Positions 49,035 to 58,139 are shown, counted from the first letter of the stretch. The stretch is DNA of 64,000 bases from Nostoc linckia FACHB-104 (GCF_014696615.1 NZ_JACJQJ010000021.1:61847-125846), one strand, 5' to 3'. Made by a program: numbers and translations. The notes: generated by a model not told the origin, from the sequence alone.

Positions 49035-49844
49035 ATGACATCTAAATGGGAAAGATTATTATTAAACCTTGGTGAATGGCATGGTTCATTTACCAGTTTC
49101 TCTGCCCAAGGTGAACTGCTGCAAGATATCAAAAGTGTTGTTTCTCTAGAAGGGTTAAATAATAACCAGACTATTCGCCAAGTTGTGAGTCTTCAAGGAC
49201 AAGAAGATTTAGTTCTTGAATATAGTTCTTTGTCTAAAAGTATTTTGTTGTTTGAAAATGGGGCATTTTCCCAAGGTTCAATTCAATTTGGGCCTTTTAG
49301 TGAATTTGGTGCAGAATTGGGGTTGATTTATGAAAATCGTCGATTGCGGCTAGTTCAGTTATTTGATAAAAATAGCCAACTAAATAAACTCACATTGATA
49401 CCAGAACATTTAGCTGGTACTGAACCTATAGCAAGCCGGACTCTACAAGTAGAGGACTTGTTAGGAGAATGGCGAGGTGAAGCAACAACAATATACACAG
49501 ATTTTCGCCCTGCTAATACTGTCTCCACAACTCTAAAATTACAACTTGATGATGCTGGGCGATTCATTCAAACTCTTTCTTTTGGACAACACATAATTAC
49601 TTCTAGCGCCGCTATTAAAGGGTCGATCATCCACTTTGATCAAGACCCACAAAAGCAGATGCAAGTATTACTACTACCTCACGGTGCTTCTGCTACTTCG
49701 CCACTAAAGATAAATTTACGTCAAAGTTTTATTTTAGAGGTGGGTTGGTTAATTAAGCCAAATCTCCGCCAACGCATGATTCGCAGCTACAGCGACAAAG
49801 GTGAATGGGTGAGCCTGACTTTAGTTAATGAAGAAAGAGTCTAA
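49035..49844 (+). CDS. DUF3598 family protein (lipocalin-like)
   Basis: 269 residues. Opens with SKWERLLLNLGEWHGSFTSFSAQGE and has a second similar half, LGEWRGEATTIYTDFRPANTVSTTL, that is two beta-barrel-like repeats typical of DUF3598, a cyanobacterial and plastid family with the lipocalin-type fold also used by CpeS-like bilin lyases. No signal peptide or TM helix, so cytoplasmic. Function unknown; ligand binding (bilin, pigment or lipid) is possible by fold only. Confidence 0.75.
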   Translation: MTSKWERLLLNLGEWHGSFTSFSAQGELLQDIKSVVSLEGLNNNQTIRQVVSLQGQEDLVLEYSSLSKSILLFENGAFSQGSIQFGPFSEFGAELGLIYENRRLRLVQLFDKNSQLNKLTLIPEHLAGTEPIASRTLQVEDLLGEWRGEATTIYTDFRPANTVSTTLKLQLDDAGRFIQTLSFGQHIITSSAAIKGSIIHFDQDPQKQMQVLLLPHGASATSPLKINLRQSFILEVGWLIKPNLRQRMIRSYSDKGEWVSLTLVNEERV

Positions 49845-49860
49845 CAACGGAAGATTTAAA

Positions 49861-50430
49861 TTAAAATCCTGCTTCACTCTCCCAAGATTCTCTTGTCAAC
49901 AGCCATTCAGTTTGACTCCAGCCGCGCTCACGCATCCAATCTGGGCTAAGAATTGTGCCAATTTTTACAAATCCATATCGGAGTGCTAAACGTGCAATAC
50001 GCAAATTTGCACTGACAGTAATACCTCGAATCTGTTTTAAACCTAGATTCTGGAATCCAAAATCAATCATCGCTTTCGCCACTTCAATTGCGTATGCATA
50101 ACGCCCCCAAAATTTAGGTGCTAATTCTATTCCTAATTCCGCCTGTTCAGAACTGTAATTTTCTCGGCGCAGTCCACAACAACCGATTAATTCTTGGGAG
50201 TTGAAACGTTCCACAATAGCAAACTGATAATTGATCCGCGGACGCTCATTTGCCCACTGACGAAACAAGCTCAGAAGCTCACGCGTATAATTTGGTGCTA
50301 CTTCTTCTGGCGAACAAAATTCAGCATACCTTGGATCGGTATGATAGGCGAAAAATGCAGGCTCATCTTCTGTGATAAAGTCTCGCAGAAGAAATCTTTT
50401 AGTGACAATTTCCATAGCCACTGAGTCCAC
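49861..50430 (-). CDS. GNAT acetyltransferase (RimJ/RimL-like)
   Basis: 189 residues of the Acetyltransf_3 type: VTKRFLLRDFITEDEPAFFAYHTDPRYAEF at the N terminus, then QFAIVERFNSQELIGCCGLRRE, AELGIELAPKFWGRYAYAIEVAKAMIDFGF (acetyl-CoA region) and RGITVSANLRIARLALRYGFVKIGT. These fit RimJ/RimL-like N-terminal acetyltransferases or related small-molecule enzymes. In the AcCoA loop the usual Q/R-x-x-G-x-G/A is seen as FWGRYAYA, so the loop is a little divergent. Met6 could be the true start. Confidence 0.85.
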   Translation of the reverse strand: MDSVAMEIVTKRFLLRDFITEDEPAFFAYHTDPRYAEFCSPEEVAPNYTRELLSLFRQWANERPRINYQFAIVERFNSQELIGCCGLRRENYSSEQAELGIELAPKFWGRYAYAIEVAKAMIDFGFQNLGLKQIRGITVSANLRIARLALRYGFVKIGTILSPDWMRERGWSQTEWLLTRESWESEAGF

Positions 50431-50524
50431 CTTGATAATTCAAGTGCTAGCAAAAGGCGATCTCACCTACAGATACAGAACTGTTCGCAGTCCTTCATCT
50501 ACTTCTATGTGTAAATGCTCTTTT

Positions 50525-51112
50525 TTATACTAAACTACAGGGACTTTGCAACGCTTTGTGTAGTAAGGCTTGATATTCTTCATCATTAATGCGGTAAGCA
50601 CCAAATCGTTCTAAATGGGGATTCATCATTTGTGCATCAAACAGCACAAATTTATTATGGCGCAATCTCTCTACTAATTTCACCATAGCTACCTTTGAGC
50701 CTTCGGGAATGCGATAAAACATTGATTCGCCAATAAAAGCACCAGCGATCGCAATTCCTAAAATTCCGCCTGCAAGTTCGTCCCCTTGCCAAGTTTCAAA
50801 ACTAAAAGCGTAACCATTTTGATACAAAAGCCAATAAATCTTTTCTAATTCCGGCGAAATCCATGTTGTTTCACGGTTAGCGCAACCAGCCACTACCGCT
50901 TTAAAATCACGGTTAATTGCCACTGTAAACCGTTCTTGATTCAAAACACGCCGCAAAGATTTAGGATAGCGAAATCTTTCATCTAAGGGAATTAATGTGC
51001 GATCGCGACTACCATACCAGCCCAAGCCTTGACTGTCGTCAGCCATGAGAAAATAGCCTTGAGCATAACCCTGAATAATAGCAGCGATATCATATTCCAT
51101 AGTGAAGATCAC
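50525..51112 (-). CDS. aat: Leucyl/phenylalanyl-tRNA-protein transferase
   Basis: Adds Leu or Phe to N-terminal Arg/Lys of proteins, making them N-degrons for ClpAP-type degradation. The family pattern is complete: [103 protein letters not shown] and [19 protein letters not shown]. The length (about 195) fits cyanobacterial Aat, which lacks part of the N-terminal domain. The start may be Met5. Confidence 0.96.
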   Translation of the reverse strand: MIFTMEYDIAAIIQGYAQGYFLMADDSQGLGWYGSRDRTLIPLDERFRYPKSLRRVLNQERFTVAINRDFKAVVAGCANRETTWISPELEKIYWLLYQNGYAFSFETWQGDELAGGILGIAIAGAFIGESMFYRIPEGSKVAMVKLVERLRHNKFVLFDAQMMNPHLERFGAYRINDEEYQALLHKALQSPCSLV

Positions 51113-51196
51113 AATTCAAAAATTCATATTCAGAACGCTATTCGATGTTAACAGTCATCCTTTGCGTTCCTTTGCGTCCCTCTGCGTTTAAAAAAA

Positions 51197-51526
51197 ATGA
51201 CAGAACCAATTCCACCTATCACCCTACCACCCTCAGAAAATCCCCAGCTTGAAGGCGAATGGTTACAACAACGCCTGCTGCGGTGGCTGGATGCAGAATT
51301 TCTGCCAGAAATTGTCAATCAAAAGATTGCTCAACGCGCCGCCCAGATTTTTATGCGCCAACGCATGGAAGGAGAAAACGACCTTGGTTCTCTGGTAATT
51401 GCCATTGTCACAGAGATGCAAGCGTTTGATTTTTCTAAAAGCTTTTATGGAGAGTTTGCGATCGCTAACGCTGTCAGCGATCTACTCTTAGAAAGTTTGG
51501 GAATTGATCGATGTTGTGGTCAATAA
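51197..51526 (+). CDS. Conserved-looking small cytoplasmic protein
   Basis: 109 residues, family not named. Pro-rich start (PIPPITLPPSENPQLEGEWLQQRL) then helices LRWLDAEFLPEIVNQKIAQRAAQIFMRQRMEGENDLGSLVIAIVTEMQAFDF and a Cys-Cys near the end. The acidic helical core and clean start suggest a real, probably cyanobacterium-wide protein. No neighbours in the same operon; it diverges from aat across an 84-base gap. Function unknown. Confidence 0.65.
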   Translation: MTEPIPPITLPPSENPQLEGEWLQQRLLRWLDAEFLPEIVNQKIAQRAAQIFMRQRMEGENDLGSLVIAIVTEMQAFDFSKSFYGEFAIANAVSDLLLESLGIDRCCGQ

Positions 51527-51599
51527 TATTTATCATTAGTCATTCTTACAAAGTTCTGTTCGGAGGAAACCTCCGCTCAGACTTTGCGCTTTGTCCCTT

Positions 51600-51649
51600 G
51601 TCCTTAGTGAATAACTAATGACTAATGACCAATGACCAATGACTAATGA
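51600..51649. repeat. Heptamer array abutting the rpsN stop
   Basis: On the minus strand, right after the rpsN TAG: TCATTAG, TCATTGG, TCATTGG, TCATTAG, TCATTAG, TTATTCA. Here the TAG in each unit repeats the stop codon itself. A separate inverted repeat (GGAGGAAACCTCCGC) lies at about 51560-51575. Confidence 0.9.
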
Positions 51650-51952
51650 CTACCAGCTAGACTTAACCACTCCGGGTAAAAGTCCTTCGTGCGCCCATTC
51701 CCGCAGAACGTTCCGAGATAGCCCAAAGTCGCGATAAACGCCTCTGGGACGACCTGTTACCCAGCAACGATTGCGGCGACGGCTAGGTGCGCTGTTACGG
51801 GGTAGTTGTTGAATTTTGCGGTGAATTTCTAACTTGTCAAGAGGCGATTCAGCGCTTTGAAAGTCGATCATCAACGCTTCACGCTTTTCAGCATACTTTT
51901 CTACCAACTTAGCGCGTTTTTTCTCGCGCTCAATCATGCTCTTCTTTGCCAT
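51650..51952 (-). CDS. rpsN: 30S ribosomal protein S14
   Basis: Small-subunit head protein that contacts 16S rRNA helices. 100 residues with the S14 signature [36 protein letters not shown] and C-terminal [11 protein letters not shown]. This is the zinc-free long form: only one Cys remains (in RNRCWVTG) and there is no CxxC pair. As usual in cyanobacteria it stands outside the main ribosomal operon. Confidence 0.98.
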   Translation of the reverse strand: MAKKSMIEREKKRAKLVEKYAEKREALMIDFQSAESPLDKLEIHRKIQQLPRNSAPSRRRNRCWVTGRPRGVYRDFGLSRNVLREWAHEGLLPGVVKSSW

Positions 51953-52042
51953 ACTTTCTCGAATTTATTTAAAGACAGCATTTCCCATTCTACAGTTAGC
52001 ACAGGCATTTGGCTTTTCTAGCAATAGGGCTGCTATTATAGC

Positions 52043-52732
52043 TTAACCTAACGCCGCTGGCTTATTTGCGTCTGGGCATAAATCTGCTAATTCACAAGCG
52101 ATACATACAGGGGAACGGGCTTTACAGATAGCGCGTCCGTGATAAATTAGCCGAATTGACCAATTCTCCCAATCTTGTTGAGGCAATAATTTCATTAAAT
52201 CTTGCTCAATGCGGACAGGGTCTGTATGTTTTGTTAAACCTAGGTGATTGCTCAGCCGCTTAACATGAGTATCGACTGTCACCCCAGCATTAATGCCATA
52301 AGCATGAGCCAAAACTACATTAGCCGTCTTCCGCGCTACACCAGGAAGTTTTAACAGTTGCTCCATTTGGTTAGGAACAACAGAGTTAAACTCAGTGACA
52401 ATCATTCTACAGGCGGCTTGAATATTCTTCGCCTTATTGCGATAAAACCCTGTAGAACGTACCAAATCTTCTAACTCTGCTAATTCAGCATTAGCTAAAC
52501 TCGCAGCATCGGGAAAGCGAGCAAACAAAGATGGTGTCACTTTATTTACCCGCTCATCTGTACACTGTGCGGAGAGAATTGTTGCTACTAAAAGTTGTAC
52601 AGGTGTTGAGTAGTTCAAAGAGCAAGTTGCATCTGGGTAAAGATGCTTCAGGCGATTTAAAATTTCTAGCGCCCGTTGCTTCTTAGATAAGGCTTTACGC
52701 GTAATGGTCACTGGAACAGTTTTTGTACCCAC
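52043..52732 (-). CDS. nth: Endonuclease III (DNA glycosylase/AP lyase)
   Basis: Excises oxidised pyrimidines and cuts at the resulting abasic site. Helix-hairpin-helix LPGVARKTANVVLAHAYG carries catalytic Lys135; Asp154 is in TVDTHVKRL; the 4Fe-4S cysteines 203, 210, 213, 219 fit the C-x6-C-x2-C-x5-C spacing. The 229-residue length is normal with a short basic N-terminal extension. Its start overlaps the end of the upstream M50 protease gene by 25 bases, so the two are likely translated from one message. Confidence 0.97.
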   Translation of the reverse strand: MGTKTVPVTITRKALSKKQRALEILNRLKHLYPDATCSLNYSTPVQLLVATILSAQCTDERVNKVTPSLFARFPDAASLANAELAELEDLVRSTGFYRNKAKNIQAACRMIVTEFNSVVPNQMEQLLKLPGVARKTANVVLAHAYGINAGVTVDTHVKRLSNHLGLTKHTDPVRIEQDLMKLLPQQDWENWSIRLIYHGRAICKARSPVCIACELADLCPDANKPAALG

Positions 52733-53805
52733 TCCAACTGGATTGTTAATTGGGTAGTTTCTTTGACGATGAGAAAGATACCTAGTCCTAACAGTAGCAC
52801 CAAACCAGTTTGCATGACACTCTCTTGAATGCGGCTAGGTAACGGCTTACCGCGCACACCTTCAATCAACAGAAATGCCAACTGTCCACCATCTAAAGCA
52901 GGTAGAGGCAAAATGTTGATAATTGCTAAGTTAATACTGATCAGTGCGGCAAAGAAGAACAAACTACCGGTATCATTTTGGGCAATATTAGCGCCAATTT
53001 CCACAATTTTAATCGGCCCAGCTACTTGTCCAGCAGTTTCCCCAAAGTTGGTAATTAGTTGCCCAAACCCTTTAAATGTCATTACTACAATACGTTGAAA
53101 TTCAGTAGCACCAACACTCAACGCTTCGATGGGATTAGCAACACGGCGACGCTCAACTTTACCATTGGGAGAAAGCCCAATGCCAATTGTACCGCCGCTG
53201 GGTTTGGCCTCTGGAGTGACATTGACAGTCAGCTTTTCATCACCACGGGCAATTTCTAACTGAACTGATTTACCTGCACTAGTTTTAATTAATTCTCTAA
53301 AAGCGTCTATTTCTTGTAAAGAAGTACCAAATTGTCTTTGATTAGCCGCTACGATAACATCTCCTGGTTTAATTCCCGCGTTCGCTGCTACAGAACTAAC
53401 TTCTGGTGCTAGCTGTTGAATTAATACACCGGGTTGGCTAGCTTGTCCCACACCAACAACACTCACCTGCCCTACTAACAGCAAATAGGCGAATATTAAA
53501 TTGGCAATGACACCTGCACTAATCACGATCGCCCGATCTAATATAGGACGGTTACGCAGCAGATTCGGGTCATTGAGGGGAATATCGCTATCTGGATCGT
53601 CATCGGGAAAGCCGACAAAGCCACCTAAAGGAAAAGCGCGGATAGCATATTCGGTTTCTGAACCTTGATATTTCCAAAGAACCGGGCCAAAACCTAACGA
53701 AAACCGATTAACATGAATGCCCTGAGAACGTGCTGCAATGAAATGTCCTAGTTCGTGTACCAAGATCAAAACAGCCAAAACTGCGATCGCTGCTAAAACT
53801 GACAT
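52708..53805 (-). CDS. Site-2 membrane metalloprotease (RseP/M50)
   Basis: Intramembrane zinc protease that cleaves membrane-bound regulators such as anti-sigma factors. Active-site HELGH at residues 17-21 in TM1, a PDZ domain (about 115-200, PGVLIQQLAPEVSSVAANAGIKPGDVIVAANQ), and the conserved INLAIINILPLPALDGGQ (NxxPxPxLDG) in the third TM segment. Length 365 is normal. The gene overlaps nth by 25 bases downstream; serS is upstream in the same direction. The substrate sigma/anti-sigma pair is not in the window. Confidence 0.95.
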   Translation of the reverse strand: MSVLAAIAVLAVLILVHELGHFIAARSQGIHVNRFSLGFGPVLWKYQGSETEYAIRAFPLGGFVGFPDDDPDSDIPLNDPNLLRNRPILDRAIVISAGVIANLIFAYLLLVGQVSVVGVGQASQPGVLIQQLAPEVSSVAANAGIKPGDVIVAANQRQFGTSLQEIDAFRELIKTSAGKSVQLEIARGDEKLTVNVTPEAKPSGGTIGIGLSPNGKVERRRVANPIEALSVGATEFQRIVVMTFKGFGQLITNFGETAGQVAGPIKIVEIGANIAQNDTGSLFFFAALISINLAIINILPLPALDGGQLAFLLIEGVRGKPLPSRIQESVMQTGLVLLLGLGIFLIVKETTQLTIQLEWVQKLFQ

Positions 53806-54080
53806 AGATCAAACAAGATATTAAGCTATATACCTATCTCCATTCTAAAATGTGTCACTGGTTAGCATTGGCAGTAAATCGTCTGAATTGAACATTTTCC
53901 GTCTCGCGACACCAGCTATTAGTCATTGGTTATAAGCCATTAGAAATTTCCTCCGCAGAAATTATCCTACTCTGCGGAGGAAGTAAAACTCGCTAGGGCG
54001 TGTTATTGAGATAAAACTGTCTAATTTTCAGCCATTTATCAAATTATCTGCGGCAATGTACCGCCCAAACTTGGTGTACT
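53806..54080. other. serS-rseP spacer with a strong hairpin
   Basis: A perfect 12-bp stem (TTCCTCCGCAGA 53948-53959 with its complement 53971-53982) and an 11-base loop sit about 145 bases beyond the serS stop and before the protease gene. On the minus strand it is followed by AAATTTCTA, a poor T-run, so it may be a weak terminator or a dispersed palindromic element (CCTCCGCAG motifs recur at 11.0 and 51.6 kb). Confidence 0.6.
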
Positions 54081-54127
54081 AATGACAAACAACAAATGAC
54101 AAATGACAAATGACAAATGACAAATAA
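54081..54127. repeat. Heptamer array TCATTTG abutting the serS stop
   Basis: Read on the minus strand from the TAG: TTATTTG, TCATTTG x4, TTGTTTG, TCATTAG. Same unit as at the GNAT and ftsX stops. Confidence 0.92.
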
Positions 54128-55408
54128 CTACAACACCTCACGTCCTAAATAAGGTTGCAGCACTTCTGGTATGCTTACTGTCCCATCTGGTTGTTGGTAA
54201 TTCTCCAAAATTGCTGCCATTGTCCTCCCTACAGCCAAACCTGAACCATTCAATGTGTGGACGTACTGAGTACCTTTTTTCCCTGCTTCTTTAAAGCGAA
54301 TATCAGCCCGCCTTGCTTGGAAGTCAATAAAATTGGAACAGCTGGAAATCTCCCGATATTTGCCAGAAGAAGGTAACCAAACCTCTAAATCGTAGGTTTT
54401 AGTAGAAGAGAATCCCAAATCTCCACTACATAAATTAATCACTCGGTAAGGTAATTTCAAAGCTTGTAAAATAGCTTCTGCATTTGCTACCAGTTTTTCT
54501 AGTTCTTCAAAAGACGTGCTGGGATGAACAAATTTCACCAATTCCACTTTATTGAATTGATGCAGGCGAATTAATCCCCGCATATCTCGCCCATAACTTC
54601 CAGCTTCCCGACGAAAACAGGGAGTGTAAGCGCAATGGTAAATAGGCAATTCTTCTGCAGTAAGAATTTCTCCTCGGTAGAGGTTAGTAACTGGAACTTC
54701 TGCTGTGGGAATTAGCCACAAGTCATCATCAGCACATTTAAAGCTTTCTTCTGCAAACTTTGGTAACTGACCAGTAGCTGTCAGAGATTCACTATTTACT
54801 AAAATCGGTGGACTGACTTCAACATAACCAGCCTCAGTCTGACGCGCTAGCATAAATTGAATTAATGCCCTTTCCAGCGCTGCGCCAGCACCTATCAAGT
54901 TCACAAAGCGACTTTGGGCAACTTTAACAGCCCGCGCCACATTCAGAATACCGAGCTTTTCGCCAATTTCCCAGTGAGGCAAAATGTTCTCATTTTGCGG
55001 AATATACTCATCACCCCAACGCCGGACTTCTACATTCTCTTCTTCGCTTTTGCCAATGGGTGTGGAGTCGCTAGGCAAATTAGGGAGTGCAAGTACTAGT
55101 TGCTCAATTTCAGCTTTTAGGGCTTTTTCTTGGGGTTCAAGTTCGCTCAATTGAGTTTTGATAGCGTTCCCCTCATCCCGCAAAGATTGAATTTCTGGAG
55201 ACTGAGGATTGGTTCCAGATTTAATCTTTTGCCCAACAATTTTACCAACTTCGTTGCTGCGGGCTTGGAGTTGATTACGTGTAACTTCCAGTTCCCGTTG
55301 TTTTTGATCTAACTGCAATATTGCTTGAATATCGTATTTACCACTACGACTATTCAAGCGTTCTTCAACTAGTTGGGGATTTTCCCTTATTTGCTTAATA
55401 TCCAGCAC
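54128..55408 (-). CDS. serS: Seryl-tRNA synthetase
   Basis: Charges tRNA-Ser. The N-terminal coiled-coil arm (about 1-105, [20 protein letters not shown], then long helices) is followed by the class II catalytic core with motif 2 [29 protein letters not shown] and motif 3 [19 protein letters not shown], plus the TAEVPVTN serine/ATP region. The open frame extends 30 codons upstream, but GTG 55408 gives the standard start ([11 protein letters not shown]) and the preceding residues are unlike the family, so GTG is chosen; it gives 426 residues, the usual length. Confidence 0.96.
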   Translation of the reverse strand: MLDIKQIRENPQLVEERLNSRSGKYDIQAILQLDQKQRELEVTRNQLQARSNEVGKIVGQKIKSGTNPQSPEIQSLRDEGNAIKTQLSELEPQEKALKAEIEQLVLALPNLPSDSTPIGKSEEENVEVRRWGDEYIPQNENILPHWEIGEKLGILNVARAVKVAQSRFVNLIGAGAALERALIQFMLARQTEAGYVEVSPPILVNSESLTATGQLPKFAEESFKCADDDLWLIPTAEVPVTNLYRGEILTAEELPIYHCAYTPCFRREAGSYGRDMRGLIRLHQFNKVELVKFVHPSTSFEELEKLVANAEAILQALKLPYRVINLCSGDLGFSSTKTYDLEVWLPSSGKYREISSCSNFIDFQARRADIRFKEAGKKGTQYVHTLNGSGLAVGRTMAAILENYQQPDGTVSIPEVLQPYLGREVL

Positions 55409-55504
55409 AGATTTTTCTTTTATTTTTTGCCTAGTATCTTCTGCCAACACATCAGCATATCCTGATTTTGGTGCGACATAACAGGATTTGCAACACAAAA
55501 TTTA

Positions 55505-55658
55505 ATTAAATTGGGGACTGGGGATTGGGTATTAGGGACTGGGGATTAGGGAGATGAGGCTTTCGAGGAGAAAATAACAAATTTCTACTCCCCATTACCA
55601 ATTACCGATTACCAATTACCAATTCCCAATGCCCAATGCCCAATCCCCTATGCCCTAT
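55505..55658. repeat. Heptamer arrays between serS and the DUF3611 gene
   Basis: GGGGACT/GGGGATT-like units run at about 55514-55555. From the DUF3611 TAA (minus strand) a long array runs ATAGGGC, ATAGGGG, ATTGGGC, ATTGGGC, ATTGGGA, ATTGGTA, ATTGGTA, ATCGGTA, ATTGGTA with no gap to the stop. Confidence 0.9.
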
Positions 55659-56234
55659 TTAAGGTTTATTAATCCGATTCAGCAGCCAAAGCGAGGCTAA
55701 TAGCCCGCCAAAGTGAGCCATGACTGTGTTGGTGTTAGCTTGGACAACAAACATATCCAAGCCGCTGATGAATGGTTGGTTACCTTGAGGCGAAAATAAA
55801 AATTGAGTTTGGGTAATTGCTCTGGCTGCTAACGTTCCGACAATCGCCTGTGCGCCTAACAGAGTTAATAATATTCCTACTAAACTCACCATTACCCCTA
55901 AGCGCAAAACTTGTATAGTTTCGCTTTTACGCGGTCGGTTATTGGGATTAGCCGATAGTAGTTGAGCGCCTAGTCTGGTATAACGGAAAGCTAAATAAAT
56001 GCCTACACCCAAGGAGACTAATCCACAAATAGCCAAAAATATACCAAATCCGGCTCCGGCATTATTACCTGAGCTACCTGGCCTTTGGCTAGAAATGGCA
56101 AATAGTAACAGAATTACACCAGAAACTACGCCTAGTACTAACTGTATCCAAAAACTAATCCAACCTGTCAGCCGGAACTTTTGGCCAATTGCCCGAATAT
56201 TAGAAGACGATGTTGCGTCAGGGTTTTGTGACAT
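55659..56234 (-). CDS. DUF3611 family membrane protein
   Basis: 191 residues with four TM helices (about 28-48, 63-83, 108-130, 160-183). The N-terminal IRAIGQKFRLTGWISFWIQLVLGVVSGVILLLF and the motif GFGIFLAICGLVSLGVGIYLAFRYTRLGAQL are typical of DUF3611, a family shared by cyanobacteria and plastids. Function not known. The TAA is followed directly by a heptamer array. Confidence 0.85.
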   Translation of the reverse strand: MSQNPDATSSSNIRAIGQKFRLTGWISFWIQLVLGVVSGVILLLFAISSQRPGSSGNNAGAGFGIFLAICGLVSLGVGIYLAFRYTRLGAQLLSANPNNRPRKSETIQVLRLGVMVSLVGILLTLLGAQAIVGTLAARAITQTQFLFSPQGNQPFISGLDMFVVQANTNTVMAHFGGLLASLWLLNRINKP

Positions 56235-56264
56235 ACTGGTAACGAATTATCTAGGCGCTGCATA

Positions 56265-56370
56265 AACATTGGGGATAGGGCATGGGGCATAGGGCATTGG
56301 GTAATCGGTAATTGGTAATGGTAATTTCTCCTCTGCTTCCTTATCCCCAGTTCCCAGTCCCCAACCCCAT
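56265..56370. repeat. Heptamer arrays upstream of the DUF3611 gene
   Basis: GGGGATA, GGGCATG, GGGCATA, GGGCATT, GGGTAAT, CGGTAAT, TGGTAAT units at about 56270-56325 and CCCCAGT/TCCCAGT/CCCCAAC units at about 56345-56366. Confidence 0.85.
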
Positions 56371-56574
56371 ATTCTAAGGTCTGCACTGGTAAATTTATTG
56401 TAAAAAAAGTGTTTATTAACTTTTTACAGACAAAACTGCATTTTACCTGTAAAATTTCTTCGATGGCATCTTATTGCTACAGCAGTTCTAACCAGCTCGG
56501 CATCACTTGACACAAAGATGTTGGCTTTGCCAATATCTTAAATTGCTCCTCACCACACAGTCTTGAGCTTGGGT

Positions 56575-56650
56575 AGGAACGTAAAATCCTGCGTTCCTGA
56601 ACTCACACACTCGTCCCACAACTGTCAAGAACGTGGGTTACCGTTTAATG
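56575..56650 (+). other. Possible structured leader or small RNA upstream of padR
   Basis: Two hairpins with an unpaired stretch between: AGGAACG (56575-56581) pairs with CGTTCCT (56592-56598); GAACTCACACACTCGT (56599-56614) is unpaired; CCCAC (56615-56619) pairs with GTGGG (56633-56637). A CUCACACAC-type single strand between two stems loosely recalls the cyanobacterial Yfr1 RNA, but the core sequence and terminator do not match well. No gene otherwise lies between 56371 and 56774. Confidence 0.25.
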
Positions 56651-56708
56651 TTTACGCTTTGAAAATTTTGACTAAGTAGCTTTAGATACTGGTACAAGTG
56701 CCGGAGTA

Positions 56709-56722
56709 TCAGTATATACTGA
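56709..56722. promoter_or_regulatory. Perfect 14-bp palindrome, candidate PadR operator
   Basis: TCAGTATATACTGA, 52 bases upstream of the padR-type start. PadR proteins bind AT-centred palindromes as dimers and often regulate themselves; a related half site TAGATACTGG stands just upstream (about 56683-56692). Confidence 0.45.
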
Positions 56723-56774
56723 CTACAAGCATTGTAGATCTCACCTTAAGGCATTTTTTAGCCATCCACTAACC

Positions 56775-57122
56775 ATGAAACTTGAGGATATATATCATTT
56801 CTTTGAAAATCCTCCGCCAACTTACCTCTGTCAGGAACTAGCAGTTTGTTACATTCTGTACGTTTTACTACAAGGTGAATCATACGGAACCGAGTTGATC
56901 CAGCGATTGGAGACTGAATATCCTACCTATCGGCTTTCGGATACCGTACTGTACAGTGCAATTAAATTTCTCGAAGACCAAAGAGCAATAACTGGGTATT
57001 GGAAGAAGCTTGAAGGGCGGGGCCGCCCAAGGCGGATGTATCAAGTTTCTCCAGAATGGCAAGTTCAATCACAAGAATTGGCCCAGCTTTGGCTAGAGTA
57101 CATCAATCCGAGAACAAATTAA
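56775..57122 (+). CDS. PadR-family transcriptional regulator
   Basis: 115 residues forming a PadR winged helix: YLCQELAVCYILYVLLQGESYGTELIQRLETEYPTYRLSDTVLYSAIKFLEDQRAITGYWKKLEGRGRPRRMYQVSPEWQ. The GRGRPRRMYQVS hairpin is the wing. PadR C-terminal dimer helix is short (about 98-112), as in small subfamily members. The leader carries a palindrome that may be its operator. The next gene, a CCB2/CCB4-like assembly factor, starts 66 bases later in the same direction, so both may be co-expressed. Confidence 0.88.
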   Translation: MKLEDIYHFFENPPPTYLCQELAVCYILYVLLQGESYGTELIQRLETEYPTYRLSDTVLYSAIKFLEDQRAITGYWKKLEGRGRPRRMYQVSPEWQVQSQELAQLWLEYINPRTN

Positions 57123-57188
57123 CGAATAATTAGATATTGAGAATGAAATGAATAAGTCTCCTCCATTCAAATAGTACCTTTTTTAGTT

Positions 57189-57719
57189 ATGGATACTGCT
57201 ATTCTGCCATCAACGTTCCTACTGACCTTGTTGTTATCGGTTGGGCTGTTTTTCTTTATCCGTGCTTCCACTAAAGAACGCACGCAGACAGCGCAACTGA
57301 TATCTGAACAAGACGAAGCTAGTTTAATGCCTCAATTACAAGAGTATTTTCGCTCTCGGTCTTATCGAGTGGCAGCGATAGACCGAGAACAAAACCAAGT
57401 GAATTTTGAAGGGTTTGTGCAACCAAGCTGGTTTTTAGCAGTGTTTTTGACGCTTTTAGCAGCTATTGGTTTGCTTTGTTTGTCACTGGTTTTGGCAATA
57501 CTTTTTCCGAGTTTTGGGACTCTGTTTCTGGGGCTGATTCTGCTGTCCCCTTTAAGTGGTATTTTTTATTGGCAAAAAGCTGGAAGACTTGAGAAGGTGT
57601 CGCTCAAACTGGAAACTATCCCGAATCAGCAACACTCCTCAAGTATAATTACTGTGACCGGCCATCGTGACGAACTCACTGAGTTGCAGAAGGCATTACA
57701 GTTAAAACCTTTTAAATAA
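57189..57719 (+). CDS. CCB2/CCB4-like cofactor assembly protein (cytochrome b6f)
   Basis: 176 residues: TM1 about 8-25, a short soluble part (PQLQEYFRSRSYRVAAIDREQNQVNFEGFVQPSWF), two TM helices (about 82-105 and 108-127), then a beta-rich C-terminal domain (LEKVSLKLETIPN, ending HRDELTELQKALQLKPF). The pattern matches the CCB2/CCB4 (complex C subunit B) family, whose plastid members help attach haem c' to cytochrome b6. Assignment rests on remembered family features without a database check. Confidence 0.7.
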   Translation: MDTAILPSTFLLTLLLSVGLFFFIRASTKERTQTAQLISEQDEASLMPQLQEYFRSRSYRVAAIDREQNQVNFEGFVQPSWFLAVFLTLLAAIGLLCLSLVLAILFPSFGTLFLGLILLSPLSGIFYWQKAGRLEKVSLKLETIPNQQHSSSIITVTGHRDELTELQKALQLKPFK

Positions 57720-58139
57720 ATTTTGATTTTTTGGGAATTTTTTGCACATCTCATAATTTTGAGATGCTGCATCATAATCCAAAACTTTTCCGGAAAAAGA
57801 GTTTTAAGGGTTGAATATACAAGCTAGAAGTTATGAATATTCCCTACGAGGTAGGATCGTAGGGAATATTCTATACCTTTTGAAAGAGCGTTCTGAGCAA
57901 TCTACCGAATGAACGCACAATTTCGCTCCCACTTGTAGATACTTTTTGCCTTATGCTGGCTTCTTTCTACATCATGAGATTATTAACCAACCTATGCAAA
58001 CAAGTATGGTTTGAAAATCTCTACTGGCAAATCAGCTACAAACTTAAAAGAAATTGGAATTTTTGCCTAACCCGAGCCCTTTTGCCAGTTAAATGATTGT
58101 CAGAAGTCGCATAAAATGCGTAAGATAACCACTGATAGT
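57720..58139. other. Intergenic region with two strong palindromes
   Basis: At 57785-57796 lies TTTTCCGGAAAA, a perfect 12-bp palindrome. At 57835-57871 a perfect 15-bp stem (GAATATTCCCTACGA and complement) has a 7-base loop GGTAGGA and is followed by TATACCTTTT. The second is unusually long and perfect for a chance hairpin; it may end transcripts from the CCB-type gene or the converging DUF3155 gene, or be a mobile palindromic element. No coding sequence seen. Confidence 0.6.
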
